Positions 1 to 5,110 of a stretch of 5,725 bases of DNA are shown piece by piece. The DNA comes from Fimbriimonadales bacterium (lineage in GTDB: Bacteria > Armatimonadota > Fimbriimonadia > Fimbriimonadales > GBS-DC): contig JANXCK010000065.1 of NCBI GenBank assembly GCA_025060055.1, positions 1 to 5,725 on the forward strand, read 5' to 3'. The translations under genes were made by a program, and so were the position numbers. Numbering within the stretch: position 1 is the stretch's first letter; each line of letters starts with the position of its first letter. A model generated the notes under the pieces. The model did no database searches. It was given only the letters and a program-made list of their open reading frames with translations, and was not told where the DNA came from.

Positions 1-297
1 GTGTTCTTCGGCGCGATCAACTCGGCAACGCCCCTGCCAATCGAGCGCGTGGTCACGGTCAGCCGCAGCGACAAGGGCTTCCAGGTCAAAAAGTTCGAGG
101 TCGATGACCCAAACATCGAGGTCAAGCACGAGTCGACTGCGGATGGCAAGCAGCACCGTTTTATTTTGCGCTACAAAGGCGGCTGGCAAGCGGGCACGGT
201 TCGCAAGAACCTGCTGATTGAGACGGATGACCCGCAGCAGTCCACCTTGCGCGTCTCAATTATGGCGACGGTGTTAGCCGCGAGCTTACCGCAGTAG
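1..297 (+). CDS. DUF1573-like (Ig-fold) protein, C-terminal fragment
   Basis: This is the 3' end of a gene that enters from the left edge; the frame is open from base 1 and stops at TAG 295-297, leaving 98 visible codons. The GTG at base 1 is probably internal, since no upstream sequence is available to judge it. The pattern is that of a DUF1573 or related Ig-like beta-sandwich domain: a start resembling 'FFGAI', a middle strand pair around VKKFEVDDPNIEV (residues 29-41), a 'G-x-x-x-G' turn near 60-65, and the closing 'TDDP' (75-78) followed by an alternating hydrophobic strand to residue 91. Such domains are usually found in exported proteins of Planctomycetes, Bacteroidetes and Armatimonadota; their role is mostly unknown. 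Export, total length and partner cannot be seen here. A hairpin array follows eight bases after the stop and could end the transcript. Confidence 0.6.
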   Translation: MFFGAINSATPLPIERVVTVSRSDKGFQVKKFEVDDPNIEVKHESTADGKQHRFILRYKGGWQAGTVRKNLLIETDDPQQSTLRVSIMATVLAASLPQ

Positions 298-304
298 CCT
301 GTGG

Positions 305-456
305 CACGGGCATTCTTGCCCGTGTACCGTCGGCGGGGACGCCGACGATACGGTGCGACGGCTTTCCTGCCGTCAGGCATGAGGGCAGACACGGAGGTCT
401 GCCCCTACATTCGTCGGCGGGGACGCCGATGCTCCGCTTGGGCGAGACGCCCAAGC
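305..456. repeat. Array of six tightly packed short palindromes
   Basis: Six inverted repeats follow one another with linkers of 3-9 bases. HP1 is 305-324 (stem CACGGGCA, loop TTCT). HP2 is 328-347 (stem CGTCGGCG, loop GGGA). HP3 is 357-374 (stem GACGGC, six-base loop). HP4 is 383-404 (stem GGGCAGAC, loop ACGGAG). HP5 is 412-431, a copy of HP2 differing at one base and still pairing through a G-T. HP6 is 436-456 (stem GCTTGGGCG, loop AGA). Stems are perfect apart from that wobble. HP1, HP4 and HP6 resemble dispersed extragenic palindromes that I recall from intergenic DNA of several phyla; this was not searched. Any reading frame through it is Arg-rich and looks spurious. It may act as a terminator or mRNA stabiliser between the DUF1573 gene and the 121-codon gene. 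Confidence 0.85.
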
Positions 457-484
457 TACTTGTGCAGGAAGCACTTTGCTGCGC

Positions 485-490
485 AGGAGG
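485..490 (+). promoter_or_regulatory. Shine-Dalgarno AGGAGG that fixes the start at 498
   Basis: A perfect AGGAGG ends seven bases before ATG 498. The same frame is open back to an ATG at 429, but that ATG lies inside the fifth hairpin and has no ribosome binding site, so the later start is preferred. Confidence 0.8.
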
Positions 491-497
491 CATTTGG

Positions 498-863
498 ATG
501 GTGCGAATCTATCGAGGCCTGATTCTGATTGCGATTGTTGGGCTGTTCGGGTTTTTGAGTGGCGTGGCGTTGGTGGAGACGCGCGAGTCGCAACGACGCC
601 CACGCATTGCCGAGACCGTCGACGCCCGACGCTTCCGCCTGTTTGACCAAGAAGGCAACCTGCGTGCCGAGCTGGGAATGCCCTTTGGCGAACCCGCGCT
701 GTTCCTGTACGATTCCAAAGGCAAAGCGCGGGCATGGATTTTGTTAGACCGCGAAGGCAACGCGCGTATAATGTTCGTGGACTCCGAAGACCAAGCGGTG
801 TGGACAGCGCCACCACTGACCACCGCTCCTGCCCGAAACGATGATACGCGGCGTGGGGATTGA
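498..863 (+). CDS. Small membrane-anchored protein with short D-x-x-G repeats
   Basis: A 121-residue protein started by a strong AGGAGG. Residues about 7-26 are a hydrophobic segment after two basic residues, so it should be a signal anchor or uncleaved signal with the rest outside the membrane. Residues 46-102 hold three to four copies of a short unit, hydrophobic-x-hydrophobic-x-D-x-[EK]-G-[NK]-x-R-[AI]: FRLFDQEGNLRAEL at 46-59, LFLYDSKGKARAWI at 68-81, ILLDREGNARIMF at 81-93, and a degenerate copy FVDSEDQAVW at 93-102. This reads like repeated beta-hairpins. I recall similar unnamed proteins in Armatimonadota and cyanobacteria but cannot give a function. The tail (103-121) is polar and probably disordered. 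The gene overlaps acpS by 23 bases, which suggests translational coupling. Confidence 0.75.
   Translation: MVRIYRGLILIAIVGLFGFLSGVALVETRESQRRPRIAETVDARRFRLFDQEGNLRAELGMPFGEPALFLYDSKGKARAWILLDREGNARIMFVDSEDQAVWTAPPLTTAPARNDDTRRGD
744..772 (+). promoter_or_regulatory. Possible internal promoter before acpS-purN
   Basis: A perfect TATAAT lies at 767-772 inside the 121-codon gene, with a poor -35 candidate (TTAGAC, 744-749) 17 bases upstream. It could give acpS-purN its own transcript starting some 60 bases before acpS. Because it lies in coding DNA and the -35 is weak, this is a guess. Confidence 0.2.
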
Positions 864-1203
864 TATTATCGAAATTGAGCGCATTGCTCAGGCGTGTGCC
901 CGCCAGCCACGGCTTGTTGAGCGCATTTTGACGCCCGCTGAGCGTGCCTACTGCCTTGCGCACGCGGCGAACCCTGCTGTGCATGTGGCGGGCAGGTGGT
1001 GCGCTAAGGAAGCGATTGCCAAAGCGGTTGGACGCCCGCTGCGGTGGCAGGAGGTGGAAATTCTGCCCGACATGCACGGCAAGCCCACCGTGCGCTTGCA
1101 CGGCGTCAGTGCGCAAGCAGTGGGCGAGGGCGAACTGCTGGTCAGTATCACGCACACGCGCACGCTGGCGCAGGCCGTTGCGCTGTGGGTGGTGAACCGA
1201 TGA
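841..1203 (+). CDS. acpS: Holo-[acyl-carrier-protein] synthase
   Basis: AcpS transfers 4'-phosphopantetheine from CoA to a conserved serine of acyl carrier protein in the cytoplasm (EC 2.7.8.7), which is needed for fatty acid synthesis. The 120-residue length is normal for the family. The N-terminal motif GVGIDIIEIERI (4-15) contains the Mg-binding Asp8. The second signature, WCAKEAIAKA (53-62), contains the metal ligand Glu57. The 'GKP' (80-82) and C-terminal VSITHTRTLAQAVAL (101-115) match the usual 'SISHT...A.A.V' block. The ATG start puts GVGID at the usual distance from the N terminus. There is no Shine-Dalgarno, but the start lies inside the preceding gene, 23 bases before its stop, so coupled translation is likely. 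The stop overlaps the purN start (ATGA). Confidence 0.95.
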   Translation: MIRGVGIDIIEIERIAQACARQPRLVERILTPAERAYCLAHAANPAVHVAGRWCAKEAIAKAVGRPLRWQEVEILPDMHGKPTVRLHGVSAQAVGEGELLVSITHTRTLAQAVALWVVNR

Positions 1204-1829
1204 ACCGTATCGCGATTCTGGTCTCAGGCGCGTCGCGTGGGAGCAACATGCAGGCGATTATCGAGGCGTGTCGCGCGGGGCGCATCCCCGACAGCGAGGT
1301 AGTCGCGGTGATTGGCTCGCGCGACGATGCGCCCGCCTTGCAGAAAGCACGCACGCTGGGCATCTCCACCGCTGTCGTGAACCCTAAGGAGTTTCCTGAC
1401 GCCGACATGTATGCCGACGCGCTGCTGTGGGTGCTGCAAAAAGCGCAGCCCGACCTGATTTGTCTGGCGGGCTACATGCGCCTGCTGCCCAAGCCGATTG
1501 TGCAGGCGTACCCCTGGCGCATCCTCAATATCCATCCCGCGCTGTTACCACTGTTCGGCGGCAGGGGGATGTACGGACTCAAGGTGCATCAGGCGGTGCT
1601 CGAAAGCGGGCTGAAAGTCACAGGCTGCACCGTGCATTTTGTGGATGAGAACTACGATACGGGACCGATACTGCTGCAGCGGTGTGTCCCAGTTCAGGAC
1701 GACGACACGGCAGAAACGCTGGCGGCGCGCCTGCTCCCGATTGAACACGAAACCTACATTGAGGCGATTCGTCTTGTGGTGCAGGGCAAAGTGCGAGTTG
1801 AGGGGCGGCGCGTCCGCGTGGTCGAGTAG
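1200..1829 (+). CDS. purN: Phosphoribosylglycinamide formyltransferase (GAR transformylase)
   Basis: PurN formylates glycinamide ribonucleotide with 10-formyl-tetrahydrofolate (EC 2.1.2.2), the third step of purine synthesis, in the cytoplasm. The protein has 209 residues, the usual size. The phosphate-binding loop is VSGASRGSNMQAI (8-20), carrying the longer 'RGSN' version. The catalytic Asn-His-Asp appear as Asn110 and His112 in LNIHPALLP and Asp153 in ENYDTGP. The 'FGGRGMYGLKVHQAVLESG' stretch (119-137) is the conserved segment after the active-site loop. The ATG is chosen because it overlaps the acpS stop by four bases and starts directly at the first beta strand; the frame is open 52 codons further upstream but only through acpS. 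No other pur gene is in the window, so it is separated from the rest of the pathway here. Confidence 0.95.
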   Translation: MNRIAILVSGASRGSNMQAIIEACRAGRIPDSEVVAVIGSRDDAPALQKARTLGISTAVVNPKEFPDADMYADALLWVLQKAQPDLICLAGYMRLLPKPIVQAYPWRILNIHPALLPLFGGRGMYGLKVHQAVLESGLKVTGCTVHFVDENYDTGPILLQRCVPVQDDDTAETLAARLLPIEHETYIEAIRLVVQGKVRVEGRRVRVVE

Positions 1830-1915
1830 GGATTTCGCGCAGTTGGTACAGTCGTCCTCATTCCAAAGGCGGCAATTGATGTGCCCCTCTTGTAGCGTCG
1901 GCGTCACTTAGTTAA

Positions 1916-1932
1916 GGTACACTTCTGCTATG
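1916..1932 (+). promoter_or_regulatory. Candidate leaderless promoter and start of the nitrilase gene
   Basis: GGTACACTTCTGCTATG places a -10-like TACACT (1918-1923) six bases before ATG 1930, so transcription would begin on or next to the A of the start codon. No Shine-Dalgarno precedes this ATG. The 17-base block agrees at 15 positions with that before the antitoxin gene on the other strand (5065-5081). No convincing -35 was found; a TTGTAG at 1890-1895 is too far away. Confidence 0.45.
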
Positions 1933-2859
1933 GTGAGACGAGCCACCCTTATCGCGTTCCAGATGGAATATCGACTGGATGACTATCGCAGCCCTGAGGC
2001 TTTTCGCGAGCGGGTTTTAGGCTTAATGCGCACGGTGCGCCGACGCGTTCCCAAAGGCGATTTGCTGGCCGTCTTTCCTGAAGATGTGGGGCTGGGTCTT
2101 ATTTTCACTCAAGATTTCGAGCGAGTTCTAAGCAGCAAGACGATGGTGGAGGCGGGGCTGCGTCTGATGGAACGATACCAGATAAGCCCGCTGTTGTCAG
2201 AAGGGGGCTTTGCCGCCGCCACGCGCCAACTGCTGCGCACGCTTAGCCCGTTCGTGGAGCGCGTGTACCACGAGACCTTTGCGGAAGCGGCGCGTACAGC
2301 CAACGCATGGGTTGTAGCGGGCAGCGCACCGATTGCACAAGGGGAGTGCGTGTACAACGTCTGCTACACCTACAACCCGAAAGGCGAGCGCGTGCTGACC
2401 CAACGCAAGATTAATCTTGTGGATTTGGAGAAGGAGGCGGGGTTGAACCTTTGCCCCGCGCCGTGCGAACTGCCTGTCGTAAACACGCCTGCAGGCAAAC
2501 TGGGTGTGCTCATCTGCTTAGATGGCTTCTACCACGATTTGATAGAGCAGCACGCCAAGCGCGGCGTGCGTGTGCTGGCTATGCCTTCCTACAATCCGCT
2601 ACCGTGGACCAAAGAGGAAGCGCAGGGTTGGGAAAGCGGGCTATTAGCAGGTGTGCAGAGGCACTCCACGCTCATCGGTGTGAACCCGATGGGGATCGGG
2701 GGGTTCTTCGATGTGCGGGCGGAGGGACGGTCATCGATTGTGGCGCAGAAGGCGAAGACGCCCGACGGCAGCGGCTACTTGGCTCGCGCAAAGACGAAAG
2801 ATCAGGAGGAAATCTTGTACTATCCCGCCCCCGAAACGGATAGGGAAGGCGTTCCATAA
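1930..2859 (+). CDS. Nitrilase-superfamily carbon-nitrogen hydrolase
   Basis: A 309-residue CN-hydrolase that should cleave an amide, nitrile or carbamoyl C-N bond by a thioester mechanism in the cytoplasm; no signal peptide is seen. The triad is visible: Glu51 in VFPEDVG, Lys160 in TQRKINLV, Cys196 in VLICLDGFYHDL. Glu119 in FAEAARTANAW fits the fourth conserved Glu, and MPSYNPLPW (218-226) is the usual strand after the cysteine. Glu-to-Lys spacing is about 109 residues, longer than the 75-85 of common members, because of an extra helical-looking segment around 60-110. Lys-to-Cys spacing (36) is normal. The tail (about 275-309) is charged and perhaps flexible. The substrate cannot be assigned. 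The gene seems to be its own transcription unit, about 100 bases after purN. Confidence 0.88.
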   Translation: MVRRATLIAFQMEYRLDDYRSPEAFRERVLGLMRTVRRRVPKGDLLAVFPEDVGLGLIFTQDFERVLSSKTMVEAGLRLMERYQISPLLSEGGFAAATRQLLRTLSPFVERVYHETFAEAARTANAWVVAGSAPIAQGECVYNVCYTYNPKGERVLTQRKINLVDLEKEAGLNLCPAPCELPVVNTPAGKLGVLICLDGFYHDLIEQHAKRGVRVLAMPSYNPLPWTKEEAQGWESGLLAGVQRHSTLIGVNPMGIGGFFDVRAEGRSSIVAQKAKTPDGSGYLARAKTKDQEEILYYPAPETDREGVP

Positions 2860-2888
2860 GACCCACTTCCAGCACACACCTCCAGTAT

Positions 2889-2908
2889 GGAATAATCCCT
2901 GCGTGATG
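2889..2908 (+). promoter_or_regulatory. Candidate leaderless promoter of the receptor-like gene
   Basis: AATAAT (2891-2896, five of six to TATAAT) lies six bases before GTG 2903, which is directly followed by ATG 2906. No Shine-Dalgarno is present. This is the same -10/six-base/start layout as at 1916-1932. A start on GTG 2903 or ATG 2906 differs by one residue. Confidence 0.4.
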
Positions 2909-3811
2909 GCGTCTCGAGTGCGACGCGCGGTACATCAAGGGCTGTGGGCAGCTGGACTAAGCCTAACGCTGGCGAGCGGCGTCGTTCTTGGGCAAGCGTT
3001 GGACGCTCTTGGGCACGCACAGCTGCAGAGCAACAGAATGCAACAGGGGGCAAGCCAACTGGAGAGCGCGCTCCTGCAAATGGAGCGCAGCCTGCTCGGA
3101 TTAGCACACGCCGACTCGCCTCGAATACGCTTCGTGGGGTATGACCCTGATGCCTTGTACAGCACACTACGCAGAGCGCACGCGCAGGCTGACGCCCTGA
3201 TACAGCAACTTATTCAACAGTCACACACCTGTCAGGATTGGGAGTTTCAGCACGCCTTGCTGCGCTTAGAGCTGGAGTGGCAGCAGACCCGTGCGCAGTT
3301 GGCAGGGTACTTGGGTTTGGGCAAGCCCACATCACCAAGCAATTCGACGTTGCTCACTTTCAGCCTACGAGGACAAGACACCATAGGCGATGCGCTGGCG
3401 GATTTCAAATGCGCAGTGCATCAGCATACGATGCGTGCGCACGAATCCAGCCGACGCCAGCTGGTTAGCGCACTCAGTACGCTCTGCCTCAGCGTGGGAC
3501 TGCTGGGTTGGTTGGTGTGGCGGCGCTGGGGCGCGCCAGCGCGGTGGATGCGCCGCGCTCTGGAAGCACCGCATCGCTCCGCGACCTACGAACGGCTGCT
3601 CGAGGGTTCTGAATGGGCAGAGTTGTACCAGCTGCTCGTCTTCCAAGAGCGTCGGCTGCGCGAGGTGGAGTTGTTTATGCGCGACTTGGCGATGGGGCGC
3701 ACTCCAGAGCCGATTAAGCCGACCGATGCCGCCGATCCGTTAGCCCGCAGCGGCGCATGGCTGCTCAAGCGCATCGAACAGCTGAACGCCGCGCGTCGTG
3801 AGGCAGTGTAA
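2906..3811 (+). CDS. Two-TM receptor-like protein with HAMP-like tail and no output domain
   Basis: A 301-residue protein laid out like the sensor half of a chemoreceptor or histidine kinase. After a basic N terminus comes TM1 (about 12-30), then a mostly helical, Gln/Leu/Ala-rich extracytoplasmic region (35-185) with likely coiled-coil segments, then TM2 (about 186-206), and then the basic WRRWGAPARWMRRAL (205-219). The cytoplasmic part (to 301) contains helices at 225-262 and 276-298 joined by 'MGRTPEPIKPTDAADPLAR', which recalls a HAMP linker; this is my inference. Two cysteines (109, 169) in the extracytoplasmic part could form a disulfide. No kinase, cyclase or methyl-accepting domain follows; the next gene faces the other way. 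ATG 2906 was chosen, with GTG 2903 equally possible. The frame is open upstream, but only through the nitrilase gene. Function is not recognised. Confidence 0.75.
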   Translation: MASRVRRAVHQGLWAAGLSLTLASGVVLGQALDALGHAQLQSNRMQQGASQLESALLQMERSLLGLAHADSPRIRFVGYDPDALYSTLRRAHAQADALIQQLIQQSHTCQDWEFQHALLRLELEWQQTRAQLAGYLGLGKPTSPSNSTLLTFSLRGQDTIGDALADFKCAVHQHTMRAHESSRRQLVSALSTLCLSVGLLGWLVWRRWGAPARWMRRALEAPHRSATYERLLEGSEWAELYQLLVFQERRLREVELFMRDLAMGRTPEPIKPTDAADPLARSGAWLLKRIEQLNAARREAV

Positions 3812-3839
3812 TGCCGTTCGCCTTTTCAGGCATTGTGAT

Positions 3840-3895
3840 GCTCTCACCCCCAGCCCCTCTCCCACGAGGCGAGAAAGGTGGCAGGGGTTGAGAGC
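3840..3895. repeat. Imperfect palindrome between convergent genes, terminator candidate
   Basis: Perfect arms GCTCTCA (3840-3846) and TGAGAGC (3889-3895) enclose a C-rich left half and G-rich right half (CCCC against GGGG), giving a long imperfect hairpin. The left half, with CACCCCCAGCCCCTCTCCC, is of the dispersed 'CTCACCCCCAGCCCCTCTCCC'-like family that I recall from many bacterial intergenic regions; no search was made. It sits midway between two convergent genes, where it could stop transcription from both sides, although there is no clear U-tract on either. Confidence 0.7.
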
Positions 3896-3900
3896 TTCAT

Positions 3901-4698
3901 CTAACGCAATCCCTTCTGTCGAAGCAGCGCGTCCATCCACGCCACATCCTCCGCACTGAACGGCGGGGGCGGCGGCAACTCCCGATAATCCACCACATCC
4001 CCATACGCCCCGTCCTCATAACACTGATTGAACAACGCCTGCAAGTCCAACGCCACCTCCCCCTCGCCAATCGCCAGCGGAATAGGAATCACAGGCAACC
4101 GTTCCCGCACCGTGCGCGGATACAACAAAAACCGCTCCGGCTCATCCGCACGACGGATGCTCACCAAGTAGTGCCACGGCTGGCGCACCTGCTCGCGCAA
4201 GCGTCCAAGCGGCGCAGCGAGTGTGTACTCCCCATCGCGCAGCAGGTCAATCTCCACCAGATGCACATCACTCTTGAGGATTTCGGCTTGCTTGCGCAGG
4301 TACAGCGCGCGCCCTTGTGAGTTCGGCTCCTTGTTGGTGGGGCTGAGGAGTTCAATCACGGTCACAAGGCGCATGCCTCGCTCACGGTCGAGAATATGGA
4401 TGTAGCCTTCAGTATGTTCCATCGGCTCTATCTGCAGCACGAGTGGTGGGTCGTAGGTGGCTTCCAGCACGGCGACGCTGCCTGTGCGTGGCTTATCGTG
4501 GCGTTTCAGGGCTACATCGGGCTGGATTTCGCGGGCAGTTTCCACCACATACATGCGCTCCTCAAGGCTCACATAGTAGCGCGGGCGCAGTAGCCGTTGC
4601 AAATGGTTCGCCGCGTAGGTAATCAGCCTATGGTGAACGCCCTCCCACAGGCTCTTGCGCTCCAGATAGGGGTTCATTCCGGGAAACGGGTTGCTCAC
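3901..4698 (-). CDS. DUF4058 family protein
   Basis: A 265-residue member of DUF4058. Conserved blocks are clear: FPGMNPYLE near the N terminus (5-13), LWEGVHHRLI (17-26), LEERMYV (45-51), VTVIELLSPTNK (112-123), LVEIDLLRDGEYT (147-159), and the C-terminal 'LPVIPIPLA' (201-209), LDLQALFNQCYEDGAYGDVVDY (217-238). A proline run lies at 242-246. The family's role is unknown. The 'ELLSP-x-NK' and 'EIDLLR' blocks remind me of PD-(D/E)XK nuclease-fold active sites, which is only an idea. It has no signal peptide and is likely cytoplasmic. The start is GTG at 4696-4698: a perfect AGGAGG (4707-4712) lies eight bases upstream and the conserved FPGM falls right after it. It appears to be transcribed alone from its own TATAAT. 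Confidence 0.93.
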   Translation of the reverse strand: MSNPFPGMNPYLERKSLWEGVHHRLITYAANHLQRLLRPRYYVSLEERMYVVETAREIQPDVALKRHDKPRTGSVAVLEATYDPPLVLQIEPMEHTEGYIHILDRERGMRLVTVIELLSPTNKEPNSQGRALYLRKQAEILKSDVHLVEIDLLRDGEYTLAAPLGRLREQVRQPWHYLVSIRRADEPERFLLYPRTVRERLPVIPIPLAIGEGEVALDLQALFNQCYEDGAYGDVVDYRELPPPPPFSAEDVAWMDALLRQKGLR

Positions 4699-4706
4699 GC
4701 TGAACG

Positions 4707-4724
4707 CCTCCTGCGCAGATTATA
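4707..4724 (-). promoter_or_regulatory. -10 box TATAAT and Shine-Dalgarno of the DUF4058 gene
   Basis: On the minus strand a perfect TATAAT (4719-4724), preceded by GG, is followed six bases later by AGGAGG (4707-4712) and then eight bases to the GTG start. Transcription would begin at about the first base of the AGGAGG, giving a very short leader. No good -35 box is present. Confidence 0.5.
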
Positions 4725-4757
4725 CCGCGCACACGCCCGATGATAGCAGCGAATGCC

Positions 4758-4874
4758 CTACACTGCATTCGGGTCGATCACTTGCAGGAAATCATATCGC
4801 ACGAAGTCCGCCGTGTTGAAGGTCAGAATGTGCTGCAAGCCATGATGTTTCATCATAGAGATTCTCACGGCGGA
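4758..4874 (-). pseudogene. Remnant of a PIN-domain (VapC-like) toxin, C-terminal end only
   Basis: About 38 codons plus a stop read as the last segment of a PIN-domain ribonuclease of the VapC kind: VRISMMKHHGLQHILTFNTADF followed by a short strand ending VIDP. 'HILTFNTADF' holds the last conserved acidic position of the family. The first about 90-100 residues of a normal toxin, with the other catalytic acids, are missing, and the position where the third Asp is usually found, just before AVRIS, is a Ser. The remnant lies in another frame that overlaps the end of the antitoxin-like gene, so most of the toxin gene appears to have been deleted with a junction near 4875-4890. No start codon or translation signal of its own is evident. 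The match is by memory of the family. Confidence 0.65.
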
Positions 4875-5067
4875 GTTGCTCGTCGGCGACGCTGCCCGCA
4901 GGCGGACGCTGCTGAAAGTGCGCGAACATTTCACGCAACCGCTGCAAACGCTGCTCAATCGGACTGACGGTCGGCTCCTGCTCCAACACGACCACGCGCA
5001 CACGCTTGCCACGCAACTCGGCGTCCCGCTCGCGCACCTCGTCCCAAAGACCTTCAATCACTTGCAT
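4792..5067 (-). CDS. Antitoxin-like protein, solitary partner of a decayed PIN toxin
   Basis: A 91-residue frame. Residues 1-72 have the look of short VapB-type or PIN-associated antitoxins: N-terminal MQVIEGLWDEVRERDAEL, the strand GKRVRVVVLEQEP (20-32), then a helix SPIEQRLQRLREMFAHFQQ and an 'GSVADEQLRREN' tail. The last about 20 residues (DETSWLAAHSDLQ and on) are an out-of-frame reading of the toxin remnant, so the native C terminus is probably lost or replaced. The start ATG at 5065-5067 has no Shine-Dalgarno but lies six bases after TACAAT. Normally such an antitoxin binds and blocks a PIN ribonuclease and represses its own operon; with the toxin broken it may be neutral debris or protect against related toxins. 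It follows the ACT-domain gene by 43 bases. Confidence 0.6.
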   Translation of the reverse strand: MQVIEGLWDEVRERDAELRGKRVRVVVLEQEPTVSPIEQRLQRLREMFAHFQQRPPAGSVADEQLRRENLYDETSWLAAHSDLQHGGLRAI

Positions 5068-5081
5068 AGCGGAATTGTACC
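5065..5081 (-). promoter_or_regulatory. Candidate leaderless promoter and start of the antitoxin-like gene
   Basis: On the minus strand GGTACAATTCCGCTATG places TACAAT (5074-5079, five of six to TATAAT) six bases before the ATG at 5065-5067. It matches the block before the nitrilase gene at 15 of 17 bases. No ribosome binding site is seen. Confidence 0.5.
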
Positions 5082-5110
5082 GCAGGCGAACACTCCAACC
5101 TGCGCTTGCC

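Noticed and set aside
305..456. CRISPR array
   Set aside because: The palindromes differ from each other in sequence, the gaps are only 3-9 bases, and there are no regular spacers or cas genes.
429..497. Upstream ATG 429 as the start of the 121-codon gene
   Set aside because: It lies inside a hairpin repeat without ribosome binding site; AGGAGG at 485-490 points to ATG 498, which is followed by the signal anchor.
373..1155. A 260-codon open frame on the minus strand opposite the 121-codon gene and acpS
   Set aside because: It is antisense to acpS, whose catalytic motifs are clear, has no ribosome binding site or recognisable motif, and is Arg/Ser/Pro-rich as expected for a shadow frame in GC-rich DNA.
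1890..1923. TTGTAG (1890-1895) as the -35 box for the nitrilase promoter
   Set aside because: It is 22 bases from TACACT, too far for a normal sigma-70 spacing; the 17-base pairing would need the weaker TAAGGT as -10.
2711..2905. N-terminal extension of the receptor-like gene into the nitrilase gene
   Set aside because: The extension is Arg-rich shadow sequence of the nitrilase frame, and TM1 starts naturally after ATG 2906.
3810..3834. Hairpin AATGCC...GGCATT right after the receptor-like gene as an intrinsic terminator
   Set aside because: Only six base pairs with a 13-base loop and no T-run following; too weak to call.
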